DNA of 64,000 bases from assembly GCF_029227915.1 (NCBI RefSeq), contig NC_079878.1, positions 35,491,501-35,555,500 on the forward strand, read 5' to 3'. This DNA comes from Hydractinia symbiolongicarpus. Its lineage: Eukaryota > Cnidaria > Hydrozoa > Anthoathecata > Hydractiniidae. The position numbers were made by a program, and so were the translations under genes. The notes below the pieces were generated by a model. It was not told the origin of the DNA. It was given only the letters and a program-made list of their open reading frames with translations, and ran no database searches. Below, one piece after another: positions 47,346 through 61,670 of the stretch. The first letter of the stretch is position 1, and each line of letters opens with the position of its first letter.

Positions 47346-49275
47346 ATGACTTATTTATCTAAATTTTTAAAGGAAACTCTACCACTGCGCCGAGTGTAAT
47401 CGCTGAGATACAGCAATCATGTCAAATTAAGAAGAATGTTATTTTTAGAGTCCAATTGTGTCATTTATCTCATTTATAAAGTCAAAGTCCAAAATCAGTT
47501 CAATTAAGTCCCACAGTCAATCTCTTCAAGGTTAAAAGCGATGCAAGCTATTAATGTCAGAAGAATATCGCTAAATACATGTTGGTACGAATATGTGACG
47601 CCACCGTTGTAGCTTAAACGGACTGATACCGTTAGAAATTCAATGAAATGTTGTTTATGTAACTGTGTCTTTTTCCCCAGCGCGCGCTGACGGCTAGGAT
47701 TGGTCCCACAGAAAAAAATGTCTTATTTATCTAAATTTTTAAATAAAGCGCTACCACAGCGCCCAGTGTAATCCCTGAGTTCCAGCAATCAAGTCAAGTT
47801 AAGAATAAAGTTATTTCTTGGAGTACACTTGCCTCATTTGTTACATTCACAAGGTCAAAGTCCAAAATCAGTTCAATTAAGTCTCACAGTCAATCATTTC
47901 GCTGTTAAAAGCGATGGAAGCTAGTAATGTCAGAAACATATCGCTAAATACATGTTGGTACGAATATGAGACGCAAGCGTTGTACCTAAAACGAACTGAT
48001 ACCGTTAGAAAGTCAATGAAATGTAGTTTCGGAAACTGTCTCTATTTTCTCAGCGTTCGCTAACGGCAAGGATTGGTCCCACAGTAACAAATGATTTATT
48101 TATTTAAATTTTTAAATGAAACGCTACCTCAGCGCCCAGTGTAATCGCTGAGATACAGCAATCATGTCACATTAAGAAGAATGTTATTTTTAAGAGTCCA
48201 ATTGTGTCATTTGTCTCATTTATAAAGTCAAAGTCCAAAATCAGTTCAATTAAGTCTCACAGTCAATCGTTTCACTGTTAAAAGCGATGCAAGCTAGTAA
48301 TGTCAGAAAAATATCGCTAAATACATGTTGGTACGAATATGAGACGCAAGCGTTGTACCTGAAACGAACTGATACCGTTAGAAAGTCAACGAAATGTAGT
48401 TTTGGAAACTGTCTCTATTTTCTCAGCGCGCTAACAGCTAGTATTTGTCCCACAGTAACGAATGACTTATTTATCTAAATTTTTAAAGGAAACTCTACCA
48501 CTGCGCCCAGTGTAATCGCTGAGATACAGCAATCATGTCAAATTAAGAAGAATGTTATTTTTTAGAGTCCAATTGTGTCATTTATCTCATTTATAAAGTC
48601 AAAGTCGAAAATCAGTTCAATTAAGTCTCACAGTCAATCGTTTCACTGTTAAAAGTGGTGCAAGCTAGTAATGTCAGAAACATATCGCTGAATACATATT
48701 GGTACGAATTTGTGAGTCAACCGTTGTTACTCAAACGGACTGATCCCGTTAGAAAGTCCATGAAATGTATTTTTTAAATCTGTCTCAATTTCTTCAGCGC
48801 GCGCTAACTGCTAGGATTGGTCCCACAGTACAAATTGACTTAATTATCTAAATTCTTAAACAAAGCGCTGCCACAGCGCCCCGTGCAACTGCTGAGTTCC
48901 AGTAATCAAGTCAAATTAAGAAGAATGTTATTTTTTGGAGTCCAATTGTGTCATTTATCTCATTTATAAAGATTATGTGCAAAATCAGTTCAATTAAGTC
49001 CCACAGTCAATCTCTTCACGGTTAAAAGCGATGCAAGCTATTAATGTCAGAAAAAAATCGCTAAATACATGTTGGTACGAATATGTGACGCCACCGTTGA
49101 AGCTTAAACGGACTGATACCGTTAGAAAGTCAATGAAATGTAGTTTTGGAAACTGTCTCTATTTTCTCAGCGCGCGCTAACGGCTAGGATTGGTCCCACA
49201 GTAACAAATGACTTATTTATCTAAATTTTTAAATGAAACGCTACCACAGCGTCCAGTGTAATCGCTGAGATACAG

Positions 49276-50484
49276 CAATCATGTCAAATTAAGAAGAATG
49301 TTATTTTTTAGAGTCCAATTGTGTCATTTATCTCATTTATAAAGTCAAAGTCCAAAATCAGTTCATATGAGTCTCACAGTCAATCGTTTCACTGTTAAAA
49401 GCGATGCAACCTATTAATGTTTGAAAAATATCGCTAAATACATGTTGGTACGAATATGAGACGCAGGCGTTGTACCTGAAACGAACTGATACCGTTAGAA
49501 AGTCAATGAAATGTAGTTCTGGAAACTGTCTCTATTTTCTCAGCGCGCGCTAACGGCTAGGATTGGTCCCACAGTAACAAATGACTTATTTATCTAAATT
49601 TTTAAATGAAACTCTACCACTGCGCCCAGTGTAATCGCTGAGATACAGCAATCATGTCAAGTTAAGAAGAATGTTATATTTTAGAGTCCAATTGTGTCAT
49701 TTATCTCATTTATAAAGTCAAAGTCCAAAATCAGTTCAATTAAGTCTCACAGTCAATCGTTTCACTGTTAAAAGCGATGCAAGCTAGTAATGTCAGAAAA
49801 ATATCGCTAAATACATGTTGGTACGAATATGAGACGCAAGCGTTGTACCTGAAACGAACTGATACCGTTAGAAAGTCAATGAAATGTAGTTTTGGAAACT
49901 GTCTCTATTTTCTCAGCGCGCTAACAGCTAGTATTTGTCCCACAGTAACGAATGACTTATTTATCTAAATTTTTAAAGGAAACTCTACCACTGCGCCCAG
50001 TGTAATCGCTGAGATACAGCAATCATGTCAAATTAAGAAGAATGTTATTTTTTAGAGTCCAATTGTGTCATTTATCTCATTTATAAAGTCAAAGTCCAAA
50101 ATCAGTTCATATGAGTCTCACAGTCAATCGTTTCACTGTTAAAAGCGATGCAACCTATTAATGTTTGAAAAATATCGCTAAATACATGTTGGTACGAATA
50201 TGAGACGCAGGCGTTGTACCTGAAACGAACTGATACCGTTAGAAAGTCAATGAAATGTAGTTCTGGAAACTGTCTCTATTTTCTCAGCGCGCGCTAACGG
50301 CTAGGATTGGTCCCACAGTAACAAATGACTTATTTATCTAAATTTTTAAATGAAACTCTACCACTGCGCCCAGTGTAATCGCTGAGATACAGCAATCATG
50401 TCAAGTTAAGAAGAATGTTATATTTTAGAGTCCAATTGTGTCATTTATCTCATTTATAAAGTCAAAGTCCAAAATTAGTTCAAT
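49276..50484. repeat. 2-unit tandem duplication (744 bp)
   Basis: The variants AATGTTTGAAAAATATCGC and GTAGTTCTGGAAACTG occur near 49418/49515 and 50162/50259, 744 bp apart. The offset is 373 + 371, because one unit has lost a CG dinucleotide (CAGCGCGCTAACAGC near 49915). That 371-bp unit also matches 48190-48610 at 1,490 bp. Confidence 0.7.
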
Positions 50485-50560
50485 TAAGTCTCACAGTCAA
50501 TCGTTTCACTGTTAAAAGCGGTGCAAGCTAGTAATGTCAGAAACATATCGCTAAATACAT

Positions 50561-51614
50561 GTTGGTACACATATGTGACGCAGCCGTTGAAACTCAAACG
50601 GACTGATGCCGTTAGAAAGTCCATGAAATGTAGTTTTTAAATCTGTCTCAATTTCTTCAGCGCGCACTAACTGCTAGGATTGGTCCCACAGTACAAATTG
50701 ACTTAATTATCTAAATTTTTAAACAAAGCGCTGCCACAGCGCCCTGTGCAACTGCTGAGTTCCAGTAATCAAGTCAAATTAAGAAGAATGTTATTTTTTG
50801 GAGTCCAATTGTGTCATTTATCTCATTTATAAAGACAATGTGCAAAATCAGTTCAATTAAGTCCCACAGTCAATCTCTTCACGGTTAAAAGCGATGCAAG
50901 CTATTAATGTCAGAAGAATATCGCTAAATACATGTTGGTACGAATATGTGACGCCACCGTTGTAGCTTAAACGGACTGATACCGTTAGAAATTCAATGAA
51001 ATGTTGTTTATGTAACTGTGTCTTTTTCCCCAGCGCGCGCTGACGGCTAGGATTGGTCCCTCAGAAAAAAATGACTTATTTATCTAAACTTTTAAATAAA
51101 GCGCTACCACAGCGCCCAGTGTAATCGCTGAGTTCCAGCAATCAAGTCAAGTTAGGAATAAAGTTTTTTCTTGGAGAACACTTGTCACATTTGTTACATT
51201 CACAAGGTCAAAGTCCTAAATCAGTTCAATTAAGTCTCACAGTCAATCATGTCACTGTTAAAAGCGATGCAAGCTAGTAATGTCAGAAAAATATCGATAA
51301 ATACATGTTGGTACGAATATGAGACGCAGGCGTTGTACCTGAAACGAACTGATACCGTTAGAAAGTCAATGAAATGTAGTTTTGGAAACTGTCTCTATTT
51401 TCACGGGGCGCACTATCGGCTAGGATTTGTCTCACAATAAGAAATGACTTATTTATCTAAACTTTTAAATAAAGCGTTACCACAGCGCCCAGTGTAATCG
51501 CTGAGTTCCAGCAATCAAGTCAAGTTAAGAATAAAGTTATTTCTTTGAGTACACTTGCCTCATTTTTTACATTCACAAGGTCAAAGTCCAAAATCAGTTC
51601 AATTAAATCCCACA
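50561..51614. repeat. 5-unit-offset satellite block, copy 1
   Basis: Matches 52425-53478 at a constant 1,864-bp offset: GTTGGTACA at 50565 and 52429 within the block, AATCATGTCACTG at about 51245 and 53109, and CACGGGGCGC near 51402 and 53266. The match stops where CCCACAGTCAATCTCTTC becomes CCCACAGCCGATGGTTTC. Confidence 0.75.
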
Positions 51615-52424
51615 GTCAATCTCTTCACGGTTAAAAGCGATGCAAGCTATTAATGTCAGAAAAATATCGCTAAATACATGTTGGTACGAATATGTGACGC
51701 CACCGTTGTAGCTTAAACGGACTGATACTGTTAGAAATTCAATGAAATGTAGTTTATGTAACTGTGTCCTTTTCCCCCTCGCGCGCTGACGGCTAGGATT
51801 GGTCCCTCAGAAAAAAATGACTTATTTATCTCAACTTTTAAATAAAGCGCTACCACAGCGCCCAGTGTAATCGCTGAGTTCCAGCAATCAAGTCAAGTTA
51901 AGAATAAAGTTATTTCTTGGAGTACACTTGCCTCATTTGTTACATTCACAAGGTCAAAGTCCAAAATCAGTTCAATTAAGTCTCACAGTCAATCATTTCG
52001 CTGTTGCAAGCGATGGAAGCTAGTAATGTCAGAAAAATATCGGTAAGTACATGTTGGTACGGATATGAGACCCAAGCGTTGACCTGAAACGGACTGATTC
52101 CGTTAAAAAGTCAATGAAATGTAGTTTTGGAAACTGTCTCTATTTTCTCAGCACGCGCTAACGGCTAGGATTGGTCCAACAGAACAAATTGACTCATTTA
52201 TCTAAATTTCCAAATGAACCGCTGCCACAGCGCCCAGTGTAATCGCTGAGATACAGCAAGCATGTCATATTAAGAAGAATGTTACTTCTTATAGTCCAAT
52301 TGTGTCATTTATCTCATTTATAAAGTCAAAGTCCAAAATCAGTTCAATTAAGTCTCACAGTCAATGGTTTCACTGGTAAAAGCGATGCAACCTAGTAATA
52401 TCAGAAACATATCGCTAAATACAT

Positions 52425-53478
52425 GTTGGTACAAATATGTGACGCAGCTGTTGAAACTCAAACGGACTGATGCCGTTAGAAAGTCCATGAAATGTAGTTT
52501 TTAAATCTGTCTCAATTTCTTCAGCGCGCACTAACTGCTAGGATTGGTCCCACAGTACAAATTGACATAATTATCTAAATTTTTAAACAAAGCGCTGCCA
52601 CAGCGCCCTGTGCAACTGCTGAGTTCCAGTAATCAAGTCAAATTAAGAATAATGTTATTTTTTGGAGTCCAATTGTGTCATTTATCTCATTTATAAAGAC
52701 AATGTGCAAAATCAGTTCAATTAAGTCCCACAGTCAATCTCTTCACGGTTAAAAGCGATGCAAGCTATTAATGTCAGAAGAATATCGCTAAATATATGTT
52801 GGTACGAATATGTGACGCCACCGTTGTAGCTTAAACGGACTGATACCGTTAGAAATTCAATGAAATGTTGTTTATGTAACTGTGTCTTTTTCCCCAGCGC
52901 GCGCTGACAGCTAGGATTGGTCCCTCAGAAAAAAATGACTTATTTATCTAAACTTTTAAATAAAGCGCTACCACAGCGCCCAGTGTAATCGCTGAGTTCC
53001 AGCAATCAAGTCAAGTTAAGAATAAAGTTATTTCTTGGAGAACACTTGTCACATTTGTTACATTCACAAGGTCAAAGTCCTAAATCAGTTCAATTAAGTC
53101 TCACAGTCAATCATGTCACTGTTAAAAGCGATGCAAGCTAGTAATGTCAGAAAAATATCGGTAAATACATGTTGGTACGAATATGAGACGCAGGCGTTGT
53201 ACCTGAAACGAACTGATACCGTTAGAAAGTCAATGAAATGTAGTTTTGGAAACTGTCTCTATTTTCACGGGGCGCGCTATTGGCTAGGATTTGTCTCACA
53301 ATAAGAAATGACTTATTTATCTAAACTTTTAAATAAAGCGTTACCACAGCGCCCAGTGTAATCGCTGAGTTCCAGCAATCAAGTCAAGTTAAGAATAAAG
53401 TTATTTCTTTGAGTACACTTGCCTCATTTTTTACATTCACAAGGTCAAAGTCCAAAATCAGTTCAATTAAATCCCACA
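52425..53478. repeat. 5-unit-offset satellite block, copy 2
   Basis: Second copy of 50561-51614, with a few substitutions (TACAAATATG against TACACATATG; GCTATTGGCTAGG against GCTATCGGCTAGG). A third partial relative of its right end, with CACGGGGCGCGCTATTGGC, is at 56621. Confidence 0.75.
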
Positions 53479-56400
53479 GCCGATGGTTTCACTGGTAAAA
53501 GCGATGCAACCTAGTAATATCAGAAACATATCGCTAAATACATGTTGGTACCAATATGTGACGCAACTATTGAAACTCGAACGGACTGATACCGTTAGAA
53601 AGTCAATGAAATGTAGTTTTGGAAACTGTCTGTATTTTCTCAGCGCGCGCTAACGGCTAGGATTGGTCCCACAGTAACAAATGACTTATTTATCTAAGTT
53701 TTTAAATAAAGCGCTACCACAGCGGCCAGTGAAATCGCTGAGTTCCAGCAATCAAGTCAAGTTAAGAATAAAGTTAGTTCTTGGAGTACACTTGCCTCAT
53801 TTGTTACATTCACAAGGTCAAAGTCCAAAATCAGCTCAATTAAGTCCCACTGTCAATGGTTTCTCTGGTAAAAGCGATGCAACCTAGTAATATCAGAAAC
53901 ATATCGCTAAATACATGTTGGTACCAATATGTGACGTAACTGTTGAAACTCAAACGGACTGATACCGTTAGAAAGTCAATGAAATGTAGTTTTGGAAACT
54001 GTCTCTATTTTCTAAGCGAGCGCTAACGGCTAGGATTGGTCCCACAGTAACGAATGACTTATTTATCTAAATTGTTAAACAAAGCGCTGCCACAGCGCCC
54101 AGTGTAATCGCTGAGATACAGCAATCATGTCAAATTAAGAAGAATGTTATTTTTTAGAGTCCAATTGAGTCATTTATCTCATTTATAAAGTCAAAATCCA
54201 AAATCAGTTCAATTAAGTCTCACAGTCAATCGTTTCACTGTTAAAAGCGGTGCAAGCTAGTAATGTCAGAAAAATATCGCTAAATATATGTTGGTACGGA
54301 TATGTGACGCAAGCGTTGTACCTGAAACGGACTGATACCGTTAGAAAGTCAATGAAATTTAGTTTTGGAAACTGTCTCTATTTTCTCAGCGCGCGTTAAC
54401 GGCTAGGATTGGTCCCACAGTAACAAATGACTTATTTATCTAAATCTTTAAATGAAACGCTACCACAGCGCCCAGTGTAATCTCTGAGATACAGCAATCA
54501 TGTCAAATTAAGAAGAATGTTATTTTTTAGAGTCCAACTGTGTCATTTATCTCATTTATAAAGTCAAAGTCCAAAATCAGTTCAATTAAGTTTCACAGTC
54601 AATCGTTTTACTGTTAAAAGCGATGCAAGCTAGTAATGTCAGAAAAATATCGCTAAATACATGTTGGTGCGAATATGAGACGCAAGCGTTGTACCTGAAA
54701 CGGACTGATACCGTTAAAAAGTCAACGAAATGTAGTTTTGGACACTGTGTCTATTTTCTCAGCGCGCGCTAACGGCTAGGGTTGGTCCCACAGTAACAAA
54801 TGACTTATTTATCTAAATTTTTAAATGAAATGCTACCACAGCGCCCAGTGTAATCGCTGAGATACAGCAATCATGTCAAATTAAGAAGAATGTAACTTTT
54901 TAGGGTCCAATTGTGTCATTTATCTCATTTATAAAGTCAAAGTCCAAAATCAGTTCAATTAAGTCTCACAGTCAATCGTTTCACTGTTAAAAGCGGTGCA
55001 AGCTAGTAATGTCAGAAAAATATCGCTAAATACATGTTGGCACGAATATGTGACGCAAGCGTTGTACCTGAAACGGACTGATACCGTTAGAAATTCAATG
55101 CAATTTAGTTTGGAAACTGTCTCTATTTTCTCAGCGCACGTTAACGGCTAGGATTGGTTCCACAGTAACAAATGACTTATTTATCTAAATTTTTAAATGA
55201 AATGCTACCACAGCGCCCAATGTAATCGCTGAGATACAGCAATCATGTCAAATTAAGAAGAATGTAACTTTTTAGAGTCCAATTGTGTCATTTATCTCAT
55301 TTATAAAGTCAAAGTCCAAAATCAGTTCAATTAAGTCTCACAGTCAATCGTTTCACTGTTAAAAGCGATGCAAGCTAGTAATGTCAGAAAAATATCGCTA
55401 AATACATGTTGGTACGAATATGTGACGCAAGCGTTGTACCTGAAACGGACTGATACCGTTAAAATGTCAATGAAATTTAGTTTTGGAAACTGTCTCTATT
55501 TTCTCAGCGCGCGTTAAGGGCTAGGATTGGTCCCACAGTAACAAATGACTTATTTATCTAAATCTTTAAATGAAATGCTACCACAGCGCCCAGTGTAATC
55601 GCTGAGATACAGCAATCATGTCAAATTAAGAAGAATGTTATTTTTTAGAGTCCAACTGTGTCATTTATCTCATTTATAAAGTCAAAGTCCAAAATCAGTT
55701 CAATTAAGTTTTACAGTCAATCGTTTTACTGTTAAAAGCGATGCAAGCTAGTAATGTCAGAAAAATATCGCTAAATACATGTTGGTGCGAATATGAGACG
55801 CAAGCGTTGTACCTGAAACGGACTGATACCGTTAAAAAGTCAACGAAATGTAGTTTTGGACACTGTGTCTATTTTCTCAGCGCGCGCTAACGGCTAGGGT
55901 TGGTCCCACAGTAACAAATGACTTATTTATCTAAAATTTTAAATGAAATGCTACCACAGCGCCCAGTGTAATCGCTGAGATACAGCAATCATGTCAAATT
56001 AAGAAGAATGTATTTTTTTAGGGTCCAATTGTGTTATTTATCTCATTTATAAAGTCAAAGTCCAAAATCAGTTCAATTAAGTCTCACAGTCAATCGTTTC
56101 ACTGGTAAAAGCGATGTCACCAAGTTATGTCAGAAAAATATCGCTAAATACAAGTTGGTACGAATATGTGACGCAAGCCTTGTACCTGAAACGGACTGAT
56201 ACCGTTAGAAATTCAATGCAATTTAGTTTGGAAACTGTCTCTATTTTCTCAGCGCACGTTAACGGCTAGGATTGGTTCCACAGTAACAAATGACTTATTT
56301 ATCTAAATTTTTAAATGAAATGCTACCACAGCGCCCAATGTAATCGCTGAGATACAGCAATCATGTCAAATTAAGAAGAATGTATTTTTTTAGGGTCCAA

Positions 56401-59400
56401 TTGTGTTATTTATCTCATTTATAAAGTCAAAGTCCAAAATCAGTTCAATTAAGTCTCACAGTCAATCGCTTCACTGTTAAAAGCGATGCAAGCTAGTAAT
56501 GTCAGAAAAATATCGCTAAATACATGTTGGTACGAATATGTGACGCAAGCGTTGTACCTGAAACGGACTGTTACCGTTAGAAAGTCAATGAAATGTAGTT
56601 TTGGAAACTGTCTCTATTTTCACGGGGCGCGCTATTGGCTAGGATTTGTCTCACAATAAGAAATGACTTATTTATCTAAACTTTTAAATAAAGCGTTACC
56701 ACAGCGCCCAGTGTAATCGCTGAGTTCCAGCAATCAAGTCAAGTTAAGAATAAAGTTATTTCTTTGAGTACACTTGCCTCATTTTTTACATTCACAAGGT
56801 CAAAGTCCAAAATCAGTTCAATTAAATCCCACAGCCGATGGTTTCACTGGTAAAAGCGATGCAACCTAGTAATATCAGAAACATATCGCTAAATACATGT
56901 TGGTACCAACATGTGACGCAACCATTGAAACTCAAACGGACTGATAATGTTAGAAAATCAATGTAATGTAGTTTTGGAAACTGTCTGTTTTTTCTCAGCG
57001 CGCGCTAACGGCTAGGATTGGTCCCACAGTAACAAATGACTTTTTTATCTAAATTTTTTAATGAAACTCTACCACAGCGCCCAGTGTAATCGCTGAGATA
57101 CAGCAATCATGTCAAATTAAGAAGAATGTTATTTTTTAGAGTCCAATTAAGTCATTTATCTCATTTATAAAGTCAAACTCCAAAATCAGTTCAATTAAGT
57201 CTCACAGTCAATCGTTTCACTGTTAAAAGCGGTGCAAGCTAGTAATGTCAGAAAAACATCGCTAAGTACATGTTGGTACGAAATTGTGACGCAAGCGTTG
57301 TACCTGAAACGGACTGATACCGTTAGAAAGTCAATGAAATGTAGTTTTGGAAACTGTCTGTATTTTCTCAGCGCGCGCTAACGGCTAGGATTGGTCCCAC
57401 AGTAACAAATGACTTATTTATCTAAGTTTTTAAATAAAGCGCTACCACAGCGGCCAGTGAAATCGCTGAGTTCCAGCAATCAAGTCAAGTTAAGAATAAA
57501 GTTAGTTCTTGGAGTACACTTGCCTCATTTGTTACATTCACAAGGTCAAAGTCCAAAATCAGCTCAATTAAGTCCCACTGTCAATGGTTTCTCTGGTAAA
57601 AGCGATGCAACCTAGTAATATCAGAAACATATCGCTAAATACATGTTGGTACCAATAAGTGACGCAACTGTTGAAACTCAAACGGACTGATACCGTTAGA
57701 AAGTCAATAAAATGTAGTTTTGGAAACTGTCTCTATTTTCTAAGCGAGCGCTAACGGCTAGGATTGGTCCCACAGTAACGAATGACTTATTTATCTAAAT
57801 TGTTAAACAAAGCGCTGCCACAGCGCCCAGTGTAATCGCTGAGATACAGCAATCATGTCAAATTAAGAAGAATGTTATTTTTTAGAGTCCAATTGAGTCA
57901 TTTATCTCATTTATAAAGTCAAAGTCCAAAATCAGTTCAATTAAGTTTCACAGTCAATCGTTTTACTGTTAAAAGCGATGCAAGCTAGTAATGTCAGAAA
58001 AATATCGCTAAATACATGTTGGTGCGAATATGAGACGCAAGCGTTGTACCTGAAACGGACTGATACCGTTAAAAAGTCAACGAAATGTAGTTTTGGACAC
58101 TGTGTCTATTTTCTCAGCGCGCGCTAACGGCTAGGGTTGGTCCCACAGTAACAAATGACTTATTTATCTAAATTTTTAAATGAAATGCTACCACAGCGCC
58201 CAGTGTAATCGCTGAGATACAGCAATCATGTCAAATTAAGAAGAATGTAACTTTTTAGGGTCCAATTGTGTCATTTATCTCATTTATAAAGTCAAAGTCC
58301 AAAATCAGTTCAATTAAGTCTCACAGTCAATCGTTTCACTGTTAAAAGCGGTGCAAGCTAGTAATGTCAGAAAAATATCGCTAAATACATGTAGGCACGA
58401 ATATGTGACGCAAGCGTTGTACCTGAAACGGACTGATACCGTGAGAAATTCAATGCAATTTAGTTTGGAAACTGTCTCTATTTTCTCAGCGCACGTTAAC
58501 GGCTAGGATTGGTTCCACAGTAACAAATGACTTATTTATCTAAATTTTTAAATGAAATGCTACCACAGCGCCCAATGTAATCGCTGAGATACAGCAATCA
58601 TGTCAAATTAAGAAGAATGTAACTTTTTAGAGTCCAATTGTGTCATTTATCTCATTTATAAAGTCAAAGTCCAAAATCAGTTCAATTAAGTCTCACAGTC
58701 AATCGTTTCACTGTTAAAAGCGATGCAAGCTAGTAATGTCAGAAAAATATCGCTAAATACATGTTGGTACGAATATGTGAAGCAAGCGTTGTACCTGAAA
58801 CGGACTGATACCGTTAAAATGTCAATGAAATTTAGTTTTGGAAACTGTCTCTATTTTCTCAGCGCGCGTTAAGGGCTAGGATTGGTCCCACAGTAACAAA
58901 TGACTTATTTATCTAAATCTTTAAATGAAATGCTACCACAGCGCCCAGTGTAATCGCTGAGATACAGCAATCATGTCAAATTAAGAAGAATGTTATTTTT
59001 TAGAGTCCAACTGTGTCATTTATCTCATTTATAAAGTCAAAGTCCAAAATCAGTTCAATTAAGTTTTACAGTCAATCGTTTTACTGTTAAAAGCGATGCA
59101 AGCTAGTAATGTCAGAAAAATATCGCTAAATACATGTTGGTGCGAATATGAGACGCAAGCGTTGTACCTGAAACGGACTGATACCGTTAAAAAGTCAACG
59201 AAATGTAGTTTTGGACACTGTGTCTATTTTCTCAGCGCGCGCTAACGGCTAGGGTTGGTCCCACAGTAACAAATGACTTATTTATCTAAAATTTTAAATG
59301 AAATGCTACCACAGCGCCCAGTGTAATCGCTGAGATACAGCAATCATGTCAAATTAAGAAGAATGTATTTTTTTAGGGTCCAATTGTGTCATTTATCTCA

Positions 59401-59850
59401 TTTATAAAGTCAAAGTCCAAAATCAGTTCAATTAAGTCTCACAGTCAATCGTTTCACTGGTAAAAGCGATGTAACCAAGTTATGTCAGAAAAATATCGCT
59501 AAATACAAGTTGGTACGAATATGTGACGCAAGCCTTGTACCTGAAACGGACTGATACCGTTAGAAATTCAATGCAATTTAGTTTGGAAACTGTCTCTATT
59601 TTGTCAGCGCACGTTAACGGCTAGGATTGGTTCCACAGTAACAAATGACTTATTTATCTAAATTTTTAAATGAAATGCTACCACAGCGCCCAATGTAATC
59701 GCTGAGATACAGCAATCATGTCAAATTAAGAAGAATGTAACTTTTTAGAGTCCAATTGTGTCATTTATCTCATTTATAAAGTCAAAGTCCAAAATCAGTT
59801 CAATTAAGTCTCACAGTCAATCGCTTCACTGTTAAAAGCGATGCAAGCTA
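53266..59850. repeat. Overlapping long satellite blocks (offsets 3,355 and 3,728 bp)
   Basis: CACGGGGCGCGCTATTGGC is at 53266 and 56621 (3,355 bp, 9 units). A 207-bp open stretch at 53681 recurs identically at 57409 (3,728 bp, 10 units). GGTGCGAATATGAGACG is at 54666 and 58021 (3,355 bp again). The change of offset shows one extra unit in the second copy at about 57.0-57.4 kb. The rare variant GATGTCACCAAGTTATG / GATGTAACCAAGTTATG appears at about 56115 and 59468, and again at 63943. Confidence 0.75.
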
Positions 59851-60179
59851 GTAATGTCAGAAAAATATCGCTAAATACATGTTGGTACGAATATGTGACG
59901 CAAGCGTTGTACCTGAAACGGACTGATACCGTTAAAAAGTCAATGAAATTTAGTTTTGGAAACTGTCTCTATTTTCTCAGCGCGCGTTAAGGGCTAGGAT
60001 TGGTCCCACAGTAACAAATGACTTATTTATCTAAATCTTTAAATGAAATGCTACCACAGCGCCCAATGTAATCGCTGAGATACAGCAATCATGTCAAATT
60101 AAGAAGAATGTAACTTTTTAGAGTCCAATTGTGTCATTTATCTCATTTATAAAGTCAAAGTCCAAAATCAGTTCAATTA

Positions 60180-61670
60180 AGTCCCACTGTCAATGGTTTC
60201 TCTGGTAAAAGCGATGCAACCTAGTAATATCAGAAACATATCGCTAAATACATGTTGGTACCAATATGTGACGTAACTGTTGAAACTCAAACGGACTGAT
60301 ACCGTTAGAAAGTCAATGAAATGTAGTTTTGGAAACTGTCTCTATTTTCTAAGCGAGCGCTAACGGCTAGGATTGGTCCCACAGTAACGAATGACTTATT
60401 TATCTAAATTGTTAAACAAAGCGCTGCCACAGCGCCCAGTGTAATCGCTGAGATACAGCAATCATGTCAAATTAAGAAGAATGTTATTTTTTAGAGTCCA
60501 ATTGAGTCATTTATCTCATTTATAAAGTCAAAATCCAAAATCAGTTCAATTAAGTCTCACAGTCAATCGTTTCACTGTTAAAAGCGGTGCAAGCTAGTAA
60601 TGTCAGAAAAATATCGCTAAATATATGTTGGTACGGATATGTGACGCAAGCGTTGTACCTGAAACGGACTGATACCGTTAGAAAGTCAATGAAATTTAGT
60701 TTTGGAAACTGTCTCTATTTTCTCAGCGCGCGTTAACGGCTAGGATTGGTCCCACAGTAACGAATGACTTATTTATCTAAATCTTTAAATGAAACGCTAC
60801 CACAGCGCCCAGTGTAATCTCTGAGATACAGCAATCATGTCAAATTAAGAAGAATGTTATTTTTTAGAGTCCAACTGTGTCATTTATCTCATTTATAAAG
60901 TCAAAGTCCAAAATCAGTTCAATTAAGTTTCACAGTCAATCGTTTTACTGTTAAAAGCGATGCAAGCTAGTAATGTCAGAAAAATATCGCTAAATACATG
61001 TTGGTGCGAATATGAGACGCAAGCGTTGTACCTGAAACGGACTGATACCGTTAAAAAGTCAACGAAATGTAGTTTTGGACACTGTGTCTATTTTCTCAGC
61101 GCGCGCTAACGGCTAGGGTTGGTCCCACAGTAACAAATGACTTATTTATCTAAATTTTTAAATGAAATGCTACCACAGCGCCCAGTGTAATCGCTGAGAT
61201 ACAGCAATCATGTCAAATTAAGAAGAATGTAACTTTTTAGGGTCCAATTGTGTCATTTATCTCATTTATAAAGTCAAAGTCCAAAATCAGTTCAATTAAG
61301 TCTCACAGTCAATCGTTTCACTGTTAAAAGCGGTGCAAGCTAGTAATGTCAGAAAAATATCGCTAAATACATGTTGGCACGAATATGTGACGCAAGCGTT
61401 GTACCTGAAACGGACTGATACCGTTAGAAATTCAATGCAATTTAGTTTGGAAACTGTCTCTATTTTCTCAGCGCACGTTAACGGCTAGGATTGGTTCCAC
61501 AGTAACAAATGACTTATTTATCTAAATTTTTAAATGAAATGCTACCACAGCGCCCAATGTAATCGCTGAGATACAGCAATCATGTCAAATTAAGAAGAAT
61601 GTAACTTTTTAGAGTCCAATTGTGTCATTTATCTCATTTATAAAGTCAAAGTCCAAAATCAGTTCAATTA
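60180..61670. repeat. 4-unit higher-order repeat, 1,491 bp, copy 1
   Basis: Followed immediately by a near-identical copy. CACTGTCAATGGTTTCTCTG is at about 60185 and 61676, and AAATATATGTTGGTACGG is at 60619 and 62110. One clear difference is GTAACGAATG against GTAACAAATG in the third unit. The first units also match 53844 onward at 6,337 bp. Confidence 0.85.
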
